Positions 23,021 to 31,681 of a DNA stretch of 64,000 bases are shown here, in pieces (the first letter of the stretch is position 1; each line of letters starts with the position of its first letter). The notes beneath the pieces are model-generated. The model was given only the letters and a program-made list of their open reading frames with translations. It made no database searches and was not told the origin of the DNA. The DNA is from Bremerella sp. TYQ1. GTDB lineage: Bacteria; Planctomycetota; Planctomycetia; Pirellulales; Pirellulaceae. The position numbers and the translations under genes are program-made. Where the stretch lies: assembly GCF_020150455.1 (NCBI RefSeq), contig NZ_CP083740.1, forward strand, positions 5,208,001 through 5,272,000, given 5' to 3'.

Positions 23021-26000
23021 TTTCGCAAGGTGTAGTGGGCTTCCTTCGGCCAGAGGGTAGCCCCTTCTCCGGCGATCTCGTCATCGAGGAAAATCTCGTA
23101 AACGAAACCTTCTCGCAGCGGTGCTTCCAAGGTGATCACCGCTTCTAAGCGATCCGGGGAAAGCTCGATCTTGGCGATCGATTCCAATCTTCGCTGCTTG
23201 TCGTCGCCGCCGTAGGCCGGGGTAGAGACGCGGGTATAGGATGCGACAGTGTAATTTGTCGGCAGCAGCCCATGGGTAGCGTCGATTTGATCGGTGAAGC
23301 GAACTTTGAATCCTGTCGGAGTTGAAGTGACTTCATCGATCCCAAGCGGCAAGTGAACCGACTTCGGTCGAAGTCGCGTAAACGTTCCAACATTGTTGCC
23401 GCCACCCCATCCGGCGTCGCGTATGTTGCCAACATAGACATCCCCGTCAGGAGCCACCGCACAGCTGATCGGGCCGAGAAGACCCTTTTCGACATCTTGT
23501 GGCGGATCGACTGTCAGAGGGTACGCGGCACCCTGGATTGTGTCGCCCACTTTTTCCAGGCTCATGCGAACCAGTCGACGCGTATCGTATTCGCAGCCGA
23601 TCAGGTCTCCTTCCCACGGGCCGAACAGGTCGTACCCGAGCCGCTCGCGTTCTTGCTTCGGCGTTTCAAGGAAGCAGATACCATTCACACTTCGCGTCCA
23701 AGGATGCGGAATGGCAATCGATGGCGGCGTTTCTGGCGGATTGAATCCCTTTTTGCGGTCGAGTTTGTTGATGAAACCATATCGGTGGCCAGGGACAACA
23801 TGATTCAATTCATTGAACGGATTGAAGTTGCCCTGGTTGTCGGTAACGAACAGTTCGCCCTTGTGGTTTCGGGCAATGCCCATCGGGAAGCGGTGGCCGG
23901 CGGTGAGCTCTTCGATACGATACGTTTGCTGTGCCGGATCGAGCGTGTCAGGCGTCAGTTTAAGCACCGTGCCTCGCAATGCGGCTGCCTCGGGGGAACG
24001 ATCGTCCTGCTGACAAGGAACAGCAACGTAGTAGTTGCCCTCGGCATCTTGCGGTAGCCCAACGACCCAATCGTGATAGTCGTCGGTATGTCCCCAGCCG
24101 TTGGAAATATTGGTCACCTTTTCGACGACCCCATCTCTATCTTCGTCCCACAACCGCAGCAGTGCGTATTTGTTGACGATGTCGACATACTTGTCGTAAG
24201 CCTTCACGCCATATGGAGCAGCATATTCATCGCCGAATTGTTGGTACGTATCTTCCAGGCCGTCCCCATCGGTGTCGGTCAATTTCCACATACGACCCTT
24301 CAGAGAAGCAGCCATGAGCGAACCATCTGGTTGCCAATCCATGGCGATCGGCATCATTTCGGTCGTGATCGGCAGGCGTGTGGCGTTCCATCCAGGAATG
24401 ACATCGAGCGCGATTGCGTTTGACTTGCGAACAGGGATCGGTGGTTGTTCGGGGAACGTTTCGCCTGGCAGGTCCAAGCGAACCGTCATGTCGATGTTAC
24501 GGTTTTTCCCCGGACGGAGCCAAACGGTGGCGTCATCGCCGTAGGTAATATTGGCCTGTTTTTCGATGTCGAAGGTGATGTTTCCGGCCGAGTATCGCTG
24601 GATTGGATCGTCAGCGGAAGAATTGAGGTCGCGTGCCAGGCTTCCCGCAAGCGTTTCCTGAGGTAGCTGCAGAACGATGCTGCCCCCTTCCGGAACGTTC
24701 TGGAATTGCATGCTACGGCGGAAGCCATTGACCGGCTTTCCTTCTTCGGTCCAAAGAGGTTCCCATGTTTCGATGACATCAACGGCATATTCCTCGGAGC
24801 CTCGCTTGAAGTGAAGCGTATGCGTCCAGACAAGTTGGCCGCCGTCATAGCGAAGTTCTTTGAAACGTGTAACGAACTGACCGTCCTTCACAACATTGGC
24901 GATCGGCATATCGCCTTCGAAGTTAAGTCGGATTTCAGGAGTGGTACGTGGATCGTCAAGGAGCCCCTTCGCGCCGATTTCCCAGTGCCACGTTTTGCCT
25001 TCGCTGCGTTGACGTGCGACATCTCCAACCCACCACTGGACCAGCTTGCCGGTCTCGAGGTCGTACAGCACATTGTTACGATTGGGCAGACCAACAAGCA
25101 GTGGCTTGATCATGACGTCATCTTTGCCGAACTTGATGACGTCGGTGAGAACGACCGGACGAACGCCATCTTTCCGTTCCCCCGTGAATCGGACGATCCG
25201 TAGGGGATCTGGCTTCGGAGGTGTGAATTCGGGCGTGTTCAGCACATGCCAGACGGCCGCCAGTTGGGTATCGACTTGATTGTCGAGAACGCCTTGGACG
25301 GGTAGCTTGACGCTTGGCATTTCCATCCGCGGAACAATACGAGCCGGATCGTGAACCCAGCGATAAAACCAAGGTTCGCGAATCCGCTTGCCCAGCATCG
25401 ACAGATCGGGGCCCTTTGCGTTCAAGGGAGCCTTCGGCGGGACCATGTTGCCAACTTGATGACAGCTGGTGCAGCCGAACCCGTCAGTGGTCACTAGTCG
25501 TGAGCCGGCCACCGTGGCAGCCAGTTCGTCTAACTCGGGGATCTTAAGCGTGGCAGGTGCATTTTCGGGAATGCGATCCTGAGCGACAAAGTAATCGACC
25601 AGGGCGTTTTGCTCTTCGGTTGTCAGATCGAACTTGGGCATTCGTACTTTCAGCCAAGGACGATGATTTCCTTCGCTACGACGAATGGCGGCTAGCAATG
25701 CTTCCTCATGCAACTTGTCGCCGACGCTATTAAGCGACGGAGGGACCATCGCAGGCAATAGTGACGCAAGATTGCCATGGGCGTCAGTGACTTCTTTGGC
25801 CGTTTCGTTCAAGCCGCTCCCCGTACCGCGAGGATGACAAGCGGTGCAGTTGTTTTTGGCGAGAATCCAGGAGGCATCGTTGGTAGTGGCTTGCTCATGC
25901 TTGGCCCGAGCGACTCCTCGGATATAGGTCTTAATGGCTTCCTTCTCGTCCTCCGAAAACTGATAGCCAGGCTGCCCCTTTGCGGCATTGGGCTCTGCCA

Positions 26001-27240
26001 TGCACGCGTCCTGCCAGAGGTTGCCAGGGCCAAGTTCAGAACGCTTCGTCGGAGCGGACTTCACGGCGCCTCCAGGAAGCGTATGGCATGTATTGCAACG
26101 ATTCGCAGCCACGATCTCGCGGCCCTTGTTGACCAGCAGTGTGTTGAACTTGCGTACCGGCGTTTTCGCGATCGTTTTGTCTTCCGTCAGCGATGCCAGA
26201 TAGGCAGAGATATCGTCACGTTCTTTATCGTTTAGCTGATAAACGGGCATGCGATGGTCGGGGTTCAGTTTGGCCGGGTCTTTCAGCCATTGCTGGAAGA
26301 ACTCCTTCGGTCGTTTGGCAGCGATGTTGGTCAGATCAGGGCCGCCCATGACATCGGCATTACCTAGCTCTCCAATTTTGTGGCACGCGGTGCACCCGAG
26401 CGTAAGAACCAGGTTTTTGCCGCTGTTGGTCGAGCCTTTCGCAGGGAGCTTGGTTTCTTTCGCTCGCGGCTTCGATTCGGACATCAAGTATTCAACCACG
26501 GCTTCGACGTCGTCGTCCGAGAGATCAAAATGAGGCATTCGGCGGAGCGTGTCTTCAGAATCCTCTTCACTACTTTGCAGCCATTCTTTCAGCCAGGGCT
26601 CGGAAAGATTGCCATCGAGATATGCCAGCGAAGGAGCCTTGTCGGCCTCTGGCTGTTGCTGAATATCGTGGCAGGCCGTACATCGATGCCCAGCAATTAA
26701 TGTTTGTCCGTCGTTGAATGTCTGCTCGATAGTTTGATCGATGTCGTGATAAAAATAATCGGCCGGAATCGGTTCCAGCGGAAAGTCTGGTCCCGACCAA
26801 AACAGGCGAAGCTCGGCATCCGGCTGCGTCTTGGCGAACTCAACCTGGAAAGGGTGCCAGGCGAACTTCATGTCCAACGGCTTGCCGGTCACCCATTGGG
26901 GCGTTTGCGTATCGGCTTCGAGCACGACTTCACCTTCCAGCATGATGCTGACTCTACCGCAGACGTGAGCATAGAGCGTGTATTCGCCTGAGGTTCGGCT
27001 GAGCAGCAACCCATCCCAACGAGCACGAAACTTGCCGTCGCTAATGCGAAGGTCAGGCGATTGCTTGTTCCAATTAAAAGAAATCGTCGGATCGATCCGG
27101 ACACAATTCGATCCGTCGATCCCTTGGATTTTGGTGATCAACCCATGGCCGAAGTCTTCTTCAAACTGAGCTAGCAGCGAGCTGGCGGATCCGAAAAGGC
27201 ACGAAAGGGCGATCGTCAGTGCCAAGATGGCGTGGCGCAT
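23005..27240 (-). CDS. Giant secreted PA14 / multi-cytochrome c / propeller protein
   Basis: This 1411-residue exported protein has a signal peptide (1-25, A-L-T-I-A-L-S-C-L-F) and a PA14-like domain (about 35-165, with Y-T-L-Y-A-H-V-C-G-R). Five C-x-x-C-H haem sites follow between about 185 and 600 (C-T-A-C-H twice in the first part, then C-N-T-C-H, C-T-A-C-H and C-T-S-C-H). A middle region of about 300 residues comes next, then a six-bladed sorbosone-dehydrogenase/NHL-like propeller (about 960-1290, including D-T-D-G-D-G-L-E-D) and a C-terminal beta domain. The architecture is common in planctomycetes and fits a periplasmic oxidoreductase that passes electrons along its own haems; the substrate is unknown. 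It is transcribed alone. Confidence 0.9.
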   Translation of the reverse strand: MRHAILALTIALSCLFGSASSLLAQFEEDFGHGLITKIQGIDGSNCVRIDPTISFNWNKQSPDLRISDGKFRARWDGLLLSRTSGEYTLYAHVCGRVSIMLEGEVVLEADTQTPQWVTGKPLDMKFAWHPFQVEFAKTQPDAELRLFWSGPDFPLEPIPADYFYHDIDQTIEQTFNDGQTLIAGHRCTACHDIQQQPEADKAPSLAYLDGNLSEPWLKEWLQSSEEDSEDTLRRMPHFDLSDDDVEAVVEYLMSESKPRAKETKLPAKGSTNSGKNLVLTLGCTACHKIGELGNADVMGGPDLTNIAAKRPKEFFQQWLKDPAKLNPDHRMPVYQLNDKERDDISAYLASLTEDKTIAKTPVRKFNTLLVNKGREIVAANRCNTCHTLPGGAVKSAPTKRSELGPGNLWQDACMAEPNAAKGQPGYQFSEDEKEAIKTYIRGVARAKHEQATTNDASWILAKNNCTACHPRGTGSGLNETAKEVTDAHGNLASLLPAMVPPSLNSVGDKLHEEALLAAIRRSEGNHRPWLKVRMPKFDLTTEEQNALVDYFVAQDRIPENAPATLKIPELDELAATVAGSRLVTTDGFGCTSCHQVGNMVPPKAPLNAKGPDLSMLGKRIREPWFYRWVHDPARIVPRMEMPSVKLPVQGVLDNQVDTQLAAVWHVLNTPEFTPPKPDPLRIVRFTGERKDGVRPVVLTDVIKFGKDDVMIKPLLVGLPNRNNVLYDLETGKLVQWWVGDVARQRSEGKTWHWEIGAKGLLDDPRTTPEIRLNFEGDMPIANVVKDGQFVTRFKELRYDGGQLVWTHTLHFKRGSEEYAVDVIETWEPLWTEEGKPVNGFRRSMQFQNVPEGGSIVLQLPQETLAGSLARDLNSSADDPIQRYSAGNITFDIEKQANITYGDDATVWLRPGKNRNIDMTVRLDLPGETFPEQPPIPVRKSNAIALDVIPGWNATRLPITTEMMPIAMDWQPDGSLMAASLKGRMWKLTDTDGDGLEDTYQQFGDEYAAPYGVKAYDKYVDIVNKYALLRLWDEDRDGVVEKVTNISNGWGHTDDYHDWVVGLPQDAEGNYYVAVPCQQDDRSPEAAALRGTVLKLTPDTLDPAQQTYRIEELTAGHRFPMGIARNHKGELFVTDNQGNFNPFNELNHVVPGHRYGFINKLDRKKGFNPPETPPSIAIPHPWTRSVNGICFLETPKQERERLGYDLFGPWEGDLIGCEYDTRRLVRMSLEKVGDTIQGAAYPLTVDPPQDVEKGLLGPISCAVAPDGDVYVGNIRDAGWGGGNNVGTFTRLRPKSVHLPLGIDEVTSTPTGFKVRFTDQIDATHGLLPTNYTVASYTRVSTPAYGGDDKQRRLESIAKIELSPDRLEAVITLEAPLREGFVYEIFLDDEIAGEGATLWPKEAHYTLRKLKAP

Positions 27241-27586
27241 GCGCTGGGTCCTGATGAGGGAAAGGCTCGGTGGGAAGTGAACGTAAGGTTATGGAACGAG
27301 CAAAAGTGCTAGATAGCCCCTAGATATAACGTGGAATCATCGTTAAATCAATCGAAATGAGGAGCTCTCTGACACAGACTTGCTTGGTGGTGTCACTCGC
27401 TGTCGACCTACGTTCGTGGCGATGCGAGCGTTAACCTAAGTATAGGTAATAACTTGAGCGTTTGCATGCTAATCAGATCGGGCCCAAGTCGTGGCGTTTT
27501 GGGCAGGCATTGATATTGCCCCAAATTGGCGAAACGGCCTACACTTCCTTTGCCACGGAATCGGTTTGCCACGGGGGAGAGAGAGC
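27241..27586. other. Divergent intergenic region
   Basis: These 346 bases separate the leftward cytochrome gene from the rightward oxidoreductase and should hold both promoters. I see no gene, strong hairpin or repeat. Confidence 0.5.
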
Positions 27587-28810
27587 ATGGAAAGAATTCA
27601 CGTTAATGCATTGATTATCGGCGGAGGAGCAAGTGGACTCTGGCTGCTGGATCAACTGCGACGCGAAGGCCGATCGGCTCTGTTGGTCGAATCCAACCAA
27701 TTAGGTTCGGGGCAAACCATTGCTGCCCAAGGCATTCTGCATAGCGGACTCAAATATTCTCTGCAGGGCCTCCTGACCGCGTCCGCTCGTGAAGCTCGTG
27801 AAATGCCAGCCGTTTGGCGAAAATGCTTGGAGGGCAAATCGCAGCCTGATCTGTCAGAAACCGATATTCGTTCACAGTCGTTCTACCTTTGGGGTACCAA
27901 CTCGGCTTCCTCGAAGCTGGGGATGTGGGGCGCCCGCCTCGGATTGCAAGTCACACCTCAGGCCGTCAGTCCACACAACGCCCCTGCCCTGCTCCGTGGT
28001 TGCCCCGGAGCGATTTTCAGCGTGGCGGAACAAGTCATTTCGTGCGGATCATTTCTAGAAAACCTAGCGGCGAACAATCGAGACAACATCGTTCGAGTGG
28101 CTTCTGAGAATGGTACCGAGCTACGTCTCGACGCAAACGGTCAAGTTCGCTCGGTCGTGATGACATCGCCGGAAGGGCAAACGATCGAAGTGAGCTCGGA
28201 CTTTACCGTCTTTGCCGCGGGAAAAGGGAACGCATCGCTTCGTGAAGCAGCTGGGCTTGATACTCGGAAGCAGCAGACGCGTCCCTTACATATGGTGATA
28301 TTGCGAGGTGGATTGCCGGAATTTCATGGGCACTGCGTCGACGGCGCTGCCACGCGTGTCTCGGTCACTTCCGCGAAAACTCAAACAGGCGAAGTCGTTT
28401 GGCAGGTTGGTGGGCAGTTGGCGGAAGAAGGTGTCGAGATGGAACGAGCCGAGCTGATTCGTAAGGCTCGTACCGAACTGTTAGAGACTATGCCCGGCAT
28501 TTGTCTGGATGAAGCCTGGTGGTCGACCTATCGAGTCGATCGTGCGGAAGGAACAACGATGACGGGTGGGCGACCAGATTCGTTCCGAATCGAGAAAGAT
28601 GGCAACATTCTTACGGCCTGGCCAACCAAGTTAGTGCTTGTTCCGCAATTGGTACAAAGCTTGACGAAGACGATTCGAAGTGCCCCGTTGAGAAAAGCGA
28701 CCGGGCTTAAGTTGCTGGCCGATTGGCCTAAGCCAGAAGTTGCGAGGACCCCCTGGGATCGCGAACATTCGTGGACGTCGCTGACGCTGCAGAAATCGAC
28801 GGCCGCGTAG
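27587..28810 (+). CDS. FAD-dependent (DAO-type) oxidoreductase
   Basis: This 407-residue protein opens with a classic dinucleotide-binding fold: A-L-I-I-G-G-G-A-S-G-L-W-L-L, then the ribose-binding acid in L-V-E-S-N-Q. G-I-L-H-S-G-L-K-Y is the kind of segment seen in glycerol-3-phosphate dehydrogenase and D-amino-acid-oxidase relatives. The substrate is unknown. ATG 27587 is preferred because it sits just before the fold and after a GGGGGAGAGAG purine stretch; a longer frame opens at 27491. The stop is one base from the aldo/keto reductase start, so the pair forms an operon and may act on related alcohol or aldehyde substrates. Confidence 0.87.
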   Translation: MERIHVNALIIGGGASGLWLLDQLRREGRSALLVESNQLGSGQTIAAQGILHSGLKYSLQGLLTASAREAREMPAVWRKCLEGKSQPDLSETDIRSQSFYLWGTNSASSKLGMWGARLGLQVTPQAVSPHNAPALLRGCPGAIFSVAEQVISCGSFLENLAANNRDNIVRVASENGTELRLDANGQVRSVVMTSPEGQTIEVSSDFTVFAAGKGNASLREAAGLDTRKQQTRPLHMVILRGGLPEFHGHCVDGAATRVSVTSAKTQTGEVVWQVGGQLAEEGVEMERAELIRKARTELLETMPGICLDEAWWSTYRVDRAEGTTMTGGRPDSFRIEKDGNILTAWPTKLVLVPQLVQSLTKTIRSAPLRKATGLKLLADWPKPEVARTPWDREHSWTSLTLQKSTAA

Positions 28811-28811
28811 G

Positions 28812-29594
28812 ATGAGTTCTTTGACCAGACCGCTAGGCAATACAGGCTTTCAGGTGGGACCGATCGGTTTTGGGGCGTTCAAGATTGGACGTAACGCCAA
28901 GATCAAATACCCAAAGCCTTACGATTTGCCGAATGACAAGGAAGTCGCTAGCCTCCTTGACGGATTGATCGACCTGGGGATCCACCATTTCGATACGGCC
29001 CCAGCCTACGGCATCAGCGAAGAACGAATTGGCCAATGGCTTCGTGGACGCGACGTTCCGTTGGTTCTTTCCACGAAGGTCGGTGAGCTGTTCGAGGATG
29101 GCGAATCACGCTATTTCTTCGACGAAGCATCCGTTCGCAATAGTGTGGCTAACAGCCTTCGATTGCTTGGTCGAGACGTCCTTGATATCGTCCTGATTCA
29201 TACGCCTCATGATGACGTTCGCGTGCTGACAGAGACGCCGGTTGTCGAGACGCTGAGGTCGCTTCAGCAGCAAGGAGACATTCGTGCTATTGGTCTCTCG
29301 GGGAAGACTTCGGAAGGGGCTTCCCTGGCACTCGACTGGGCCGACGTGCTGATGGTCGAATTTAATGCCGAAGATGACGCGCACGCGAAAGTCATTCAAG
29401 AAGCGTCCCAACGAGGCATCGGTGTATTTGTGAAAAAAGGACTCGCTTCAGGACATCTGCCCCCCACTGAAGCGATCCCGTTTGTGCTGAAGCATGCTGG
29501 AGTGACGAGCTTAGTCGTGGGGGGACTAAACTTGCGGCACATGGCTTCCAATCTGAAGATCGCTCAGGCAACGCTTGCGTCTAACGTCGCCTAA
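28812..29594 (+). CDS. Aldo/keto reductase
   Basis: This 260-residue NAD(P)H-dependent TIM-barrel reductase shows L-G-N-T-G-F-Q-V-G-P-I-G-F-G (7-20), F-D-T-A-P-A-Y-G (59-66, with Asp60 and the catalytic Tyr65), and L-S-T-K-V-G (80-85, catalytic Lys83). H-T-P near 117 is the usual His of the tetrad, and I-G-L-S-G near 154 follows. It is shorter than typical 310-330-residue members and ends soon after the coenzyme loop. It is coupled to the preceding oxidoreductase and tail-to-tail, with a four-base overlap, with the SUMF1 gene. Confidence 0.9.
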   Translation: MSSLTRPLGNTGFQVGPIGFGAFKIGRNAKIKYPKPYDLPNDKEVASLLDGLIDLGIHHFDTAPAYGISEERIGQWLRGRDVPLVLSTKVGELFEDGESRYFFDEASVRNSVANSLRLLGRDVLDIVLIHTPHDDVRVLTETPVVETLRSLQQQGDIRAIGLSGKTSEGASLALDWADVLMVEFNAEDDAHAKVIQEASQRGIGVFVKKGLASGHLPPTEAIPFVLKHAGVTSLVVGGLNLRHMASNLKIAQATLASNVA

Positions 29595-30532
29595 GGCGGC
29601 GAAACACAGCGGAAGCCAGTAAAGTTATTGCTTGTATCCGGCGTCAGCTTACCGCGATACCAGACGTGTGCTTCGCTCGTTCCTGTTTGGTCGGAGCTTA
29701 GCCAGCTTCCGCCGCGGACGACACGCATTTCACCGCGGGAAGGACCAGTCGGGTTTTCTTTCGCGATCCCGTCGTAGCTGTCGGCAGCATAATGGCTGGA
29801 AGTCCACTCGGCGACGTTGCCGGCCAGATCATAAATGCCGTGAGTGCTTGCGGGAAACGAACCAACCGCTGCCAAACCGTGGTAGCCATCTCTTGCTTGG
29901 TCGTGAATGGGGAACTCGCCTTGCCAGAGATTGGCTCGTTCGTGCGGTTCTACGTTGGCCTCGGAATTCCAGGGATACGAATTGCCTAAGGATTTACCTC
30001 GGGCTGCCGCTTCCCATTGAAATTCGGTAGGAAGACTTTTGCCAGCCCAACTCGCATAAGCGTTCGCGTCGTACCAGGAAACATGAACGACGGGGTAGTC
30101 TTCCTTGCCAAGGATCGACGAGCCTGGTCCGCCAGGCTGACGCCAATGGGCATCTTTCTGGGTTACGAAGCTTAGGGATTTGTTGTCGAAGCAGAGGCTT
30201 TCGCCACGTCGTTCGGCATCGGTCCGATACCCTGTCGCTTCGACAAACGCGGCGAACATCGCGTTGGTGACTTCCGTGCGATCGATAGCGAAAGGAGAGA
30301 GCTTGATTTGTCGAGAGGGGCGAGAGTCGCGTGGTCCGGTATCGTTGCCGATCACGTAGAGACCGCCGGGTACTAAGATCGACTCCGGCAGGTCTTGCTC
30401 AGTTGCATCGATGGAAAGCGAGGGAGGCAATGAATCGCTTCGGCCGAACGCGAAATAGATCCCGATTCCTGAGGCCAGGCAGAGCAACCCCACGACAAGA
30501 ATTCGTATCGAGTTAGCTTGCCCAGCGATCAT
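29591..30532 (-). CDS. Membrane-anchored SUMF1 (formylglycine-generating-enzyme-like) protein
   Basis: This 313-residue protein has one N-terminal membrane segment (about 9-30) followed by a SUMF1/FGE-sulfatase domain. It shows I-D-R-T-E-V-T-N near residue 85, P-V-V-H-V-S-W-Y-D-A near 148, L-P-T-E-F-Q-W-E-A-A-A-R-G near 168, and R-V-V-R-G-G-S-W near 275. In true formylglycine-generating enzymes this last block is followed by a Cys pair; here the equivalent stretch is S-S-D-Q-T-G-T-S-E-A, with no Cys. Sulfatase activation is therefore unlikely, and a structural, binding or other role is more probable. It lies 30 bases after the rhomboid gene in the same direction. Confidence 0.88.
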   Translation of the reverse strand: MIAGQANSIRILVVGLLCLASGIGIYFAFGRSDSLPPSLSIDATEQDLPESILVPGGLYVIGNDTGPRDSRPSRQIKLSPFAIDRTEVTNAMFAAFVEATGYRTDAERRGESLCFDNKSLSFVTQKDAHWRQPGGPGSSILGKEDYPVVHVSWYDANAYASWAGKSLPTEFQWEAAARGKSLGNSYPWNSEANVEPHERANLWQGEFPIHDQARDGYHGLAAVGSFPASTHGIYDLAGNVAEWTSSHYAADSYDGIAKENPTGPSRGEMRVVRGGSWLSSDQTGTSEAHVWYRGKLTPDTSNNFTGFRCVSPP

Positions 30533-30562
30533 CCGTGTTCCTTAGGGCCTGGCAAAGTTGCG

Positions 30563-31441
30563 TTAGCTAAGTTTCTGCCGCATGCGCCGGCTGTAGGCCT
30601 CGAGCTTCCGTCGCTCGGCTTCGGTTAATGAATCCATCCCGGACTGATTGACCTTTTCGAGAATGCGTTCCGCTTCTTCGTCGGAGTCGTTGTAGGGATC
30701 GAAGTCCTCTTCTTCGGTATGAATCCGAAGTTTCGGTCGTGATCGCATCGACCATTTTGGCAAAGCCAGCTTGCTGGGGATGAACTGACTCATCTGGATG
30801 CCGCTGAAGTAATAGGCAAGCCCAAAGCCAATCCCTGCCAAGTGAGCGGAATAGGCGACGCTTTCGTCTTGGCCGAAAATATTCGAGACAAGCATGAACA
30901 CGCCGACAACCCAGGCCGGCACTGGAATCAGAAAGCCGAGGTAAACCGTCATCTTGGGATAGAGGCACACGAACAAGGCAAAGATCGTGGAGATCGCTCC
31001 AGAGGCACCGACCATGGCCATCGCCTGGCCGTCAGGACCGCGTGGGATATCGCCGCCGAACGCGAGAAGCGTCGCCGCGTTCCAGATGATCCCGCACAGG
31101 ACGACGCTGACGAGATAGATCTTCAGGAACTCCGCTTTGCCGTATCGCATTTCGACGAACCGTCCGAACATCCACAGAATGAACATGTTGGATAAGATGT
31201 GCCAGATGGTATCGGTCGAGTGGAGAAAGCCGTAAGTCAGGTATTGGTACCAGAGGTACGGTTTATAGATCGTATCGAGGTGCGTACCGAAGAAATTGAT
31301 CAGATTCAGCTTCAGGGCCCAATCGACGAGGAATATGCCCACATTGATGTAGAGCAGTAGCATCGTGGCCGATTGTCCTCCGAGGGAGAACGACATCTGC
31401 CCATTTTCTTCGCGGTAATATTCCCGATCGTAGAGACCCAT
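30563..31441 (-). CDS. Rhomboid-family intramembrane serine protease
   Basis: This 292-residue protein cuts membrane proteins within the bilayer. It has six hydrophobic segments between about 25 and 215. H-I-L-S-N-M-F-I-L-W in the second loop region carries the oxyanion Asn, V-G-A-S-G-A-I-S carries the catalytic Ser, and Y-S-A-H-L-A-G-I-G-F-G carries the catalytic His. The last 70 residues are a charged, soluble tail (E-E-E-D-F-D-P-Y-N-D-S-D-E-E-A) ending in an Arg-rich helix. The catalytic dyad is intact. It is probably cotranscribed with the SUMF1 gene. Confidence 0.92.
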   Translation of the reverse strand: MGLYDREYYREENGQMSFSLGGQSATMLLLYINVGIFLVDWALKLNLINFFGTHLDTIYKPYLWYQYLTYGFLHSTDTIWHILSNMFILWMFGRFVEMRYGKAEFLKIYLVSVVLCGIIWNAATLLAFGGDIPRGPDGQAMAMVGASGAISTIFALFVCLYPKMTVYLGFLIPVPAWVVGVFMLVSNIFGQDESVAYSAHLAGIGFGLAYYFSGIQMSQFIPSKLALPKWSMRSRPKLRIHTEEEDFDPYNDSDEEAERILEKVNQSGMDSLTEAERRKLEAYSRRMRQKLS

Positions 31442-31681
31442 TGCCCAACCAAAACAGAATTCTGTGATAGCGCACGCCCAGACTTCCCTGCGCGTTCATT
31501 CAAACTATCTTAGGTGCGCCGCTGAGAAAAGTGCAGTGCGGCTTCTCTGGGAGCGATTTTGCAGGAAGCTGCAAAACCATGCAGAGTGATAGCTTAGCAC
31601 GCCTGGGGAGAATCGACTATTCGTCCAAAACTGCCCGCCTGATGGACTCTCAGGCGGATTTGGCGTGGCAAGGTGGCTAAT

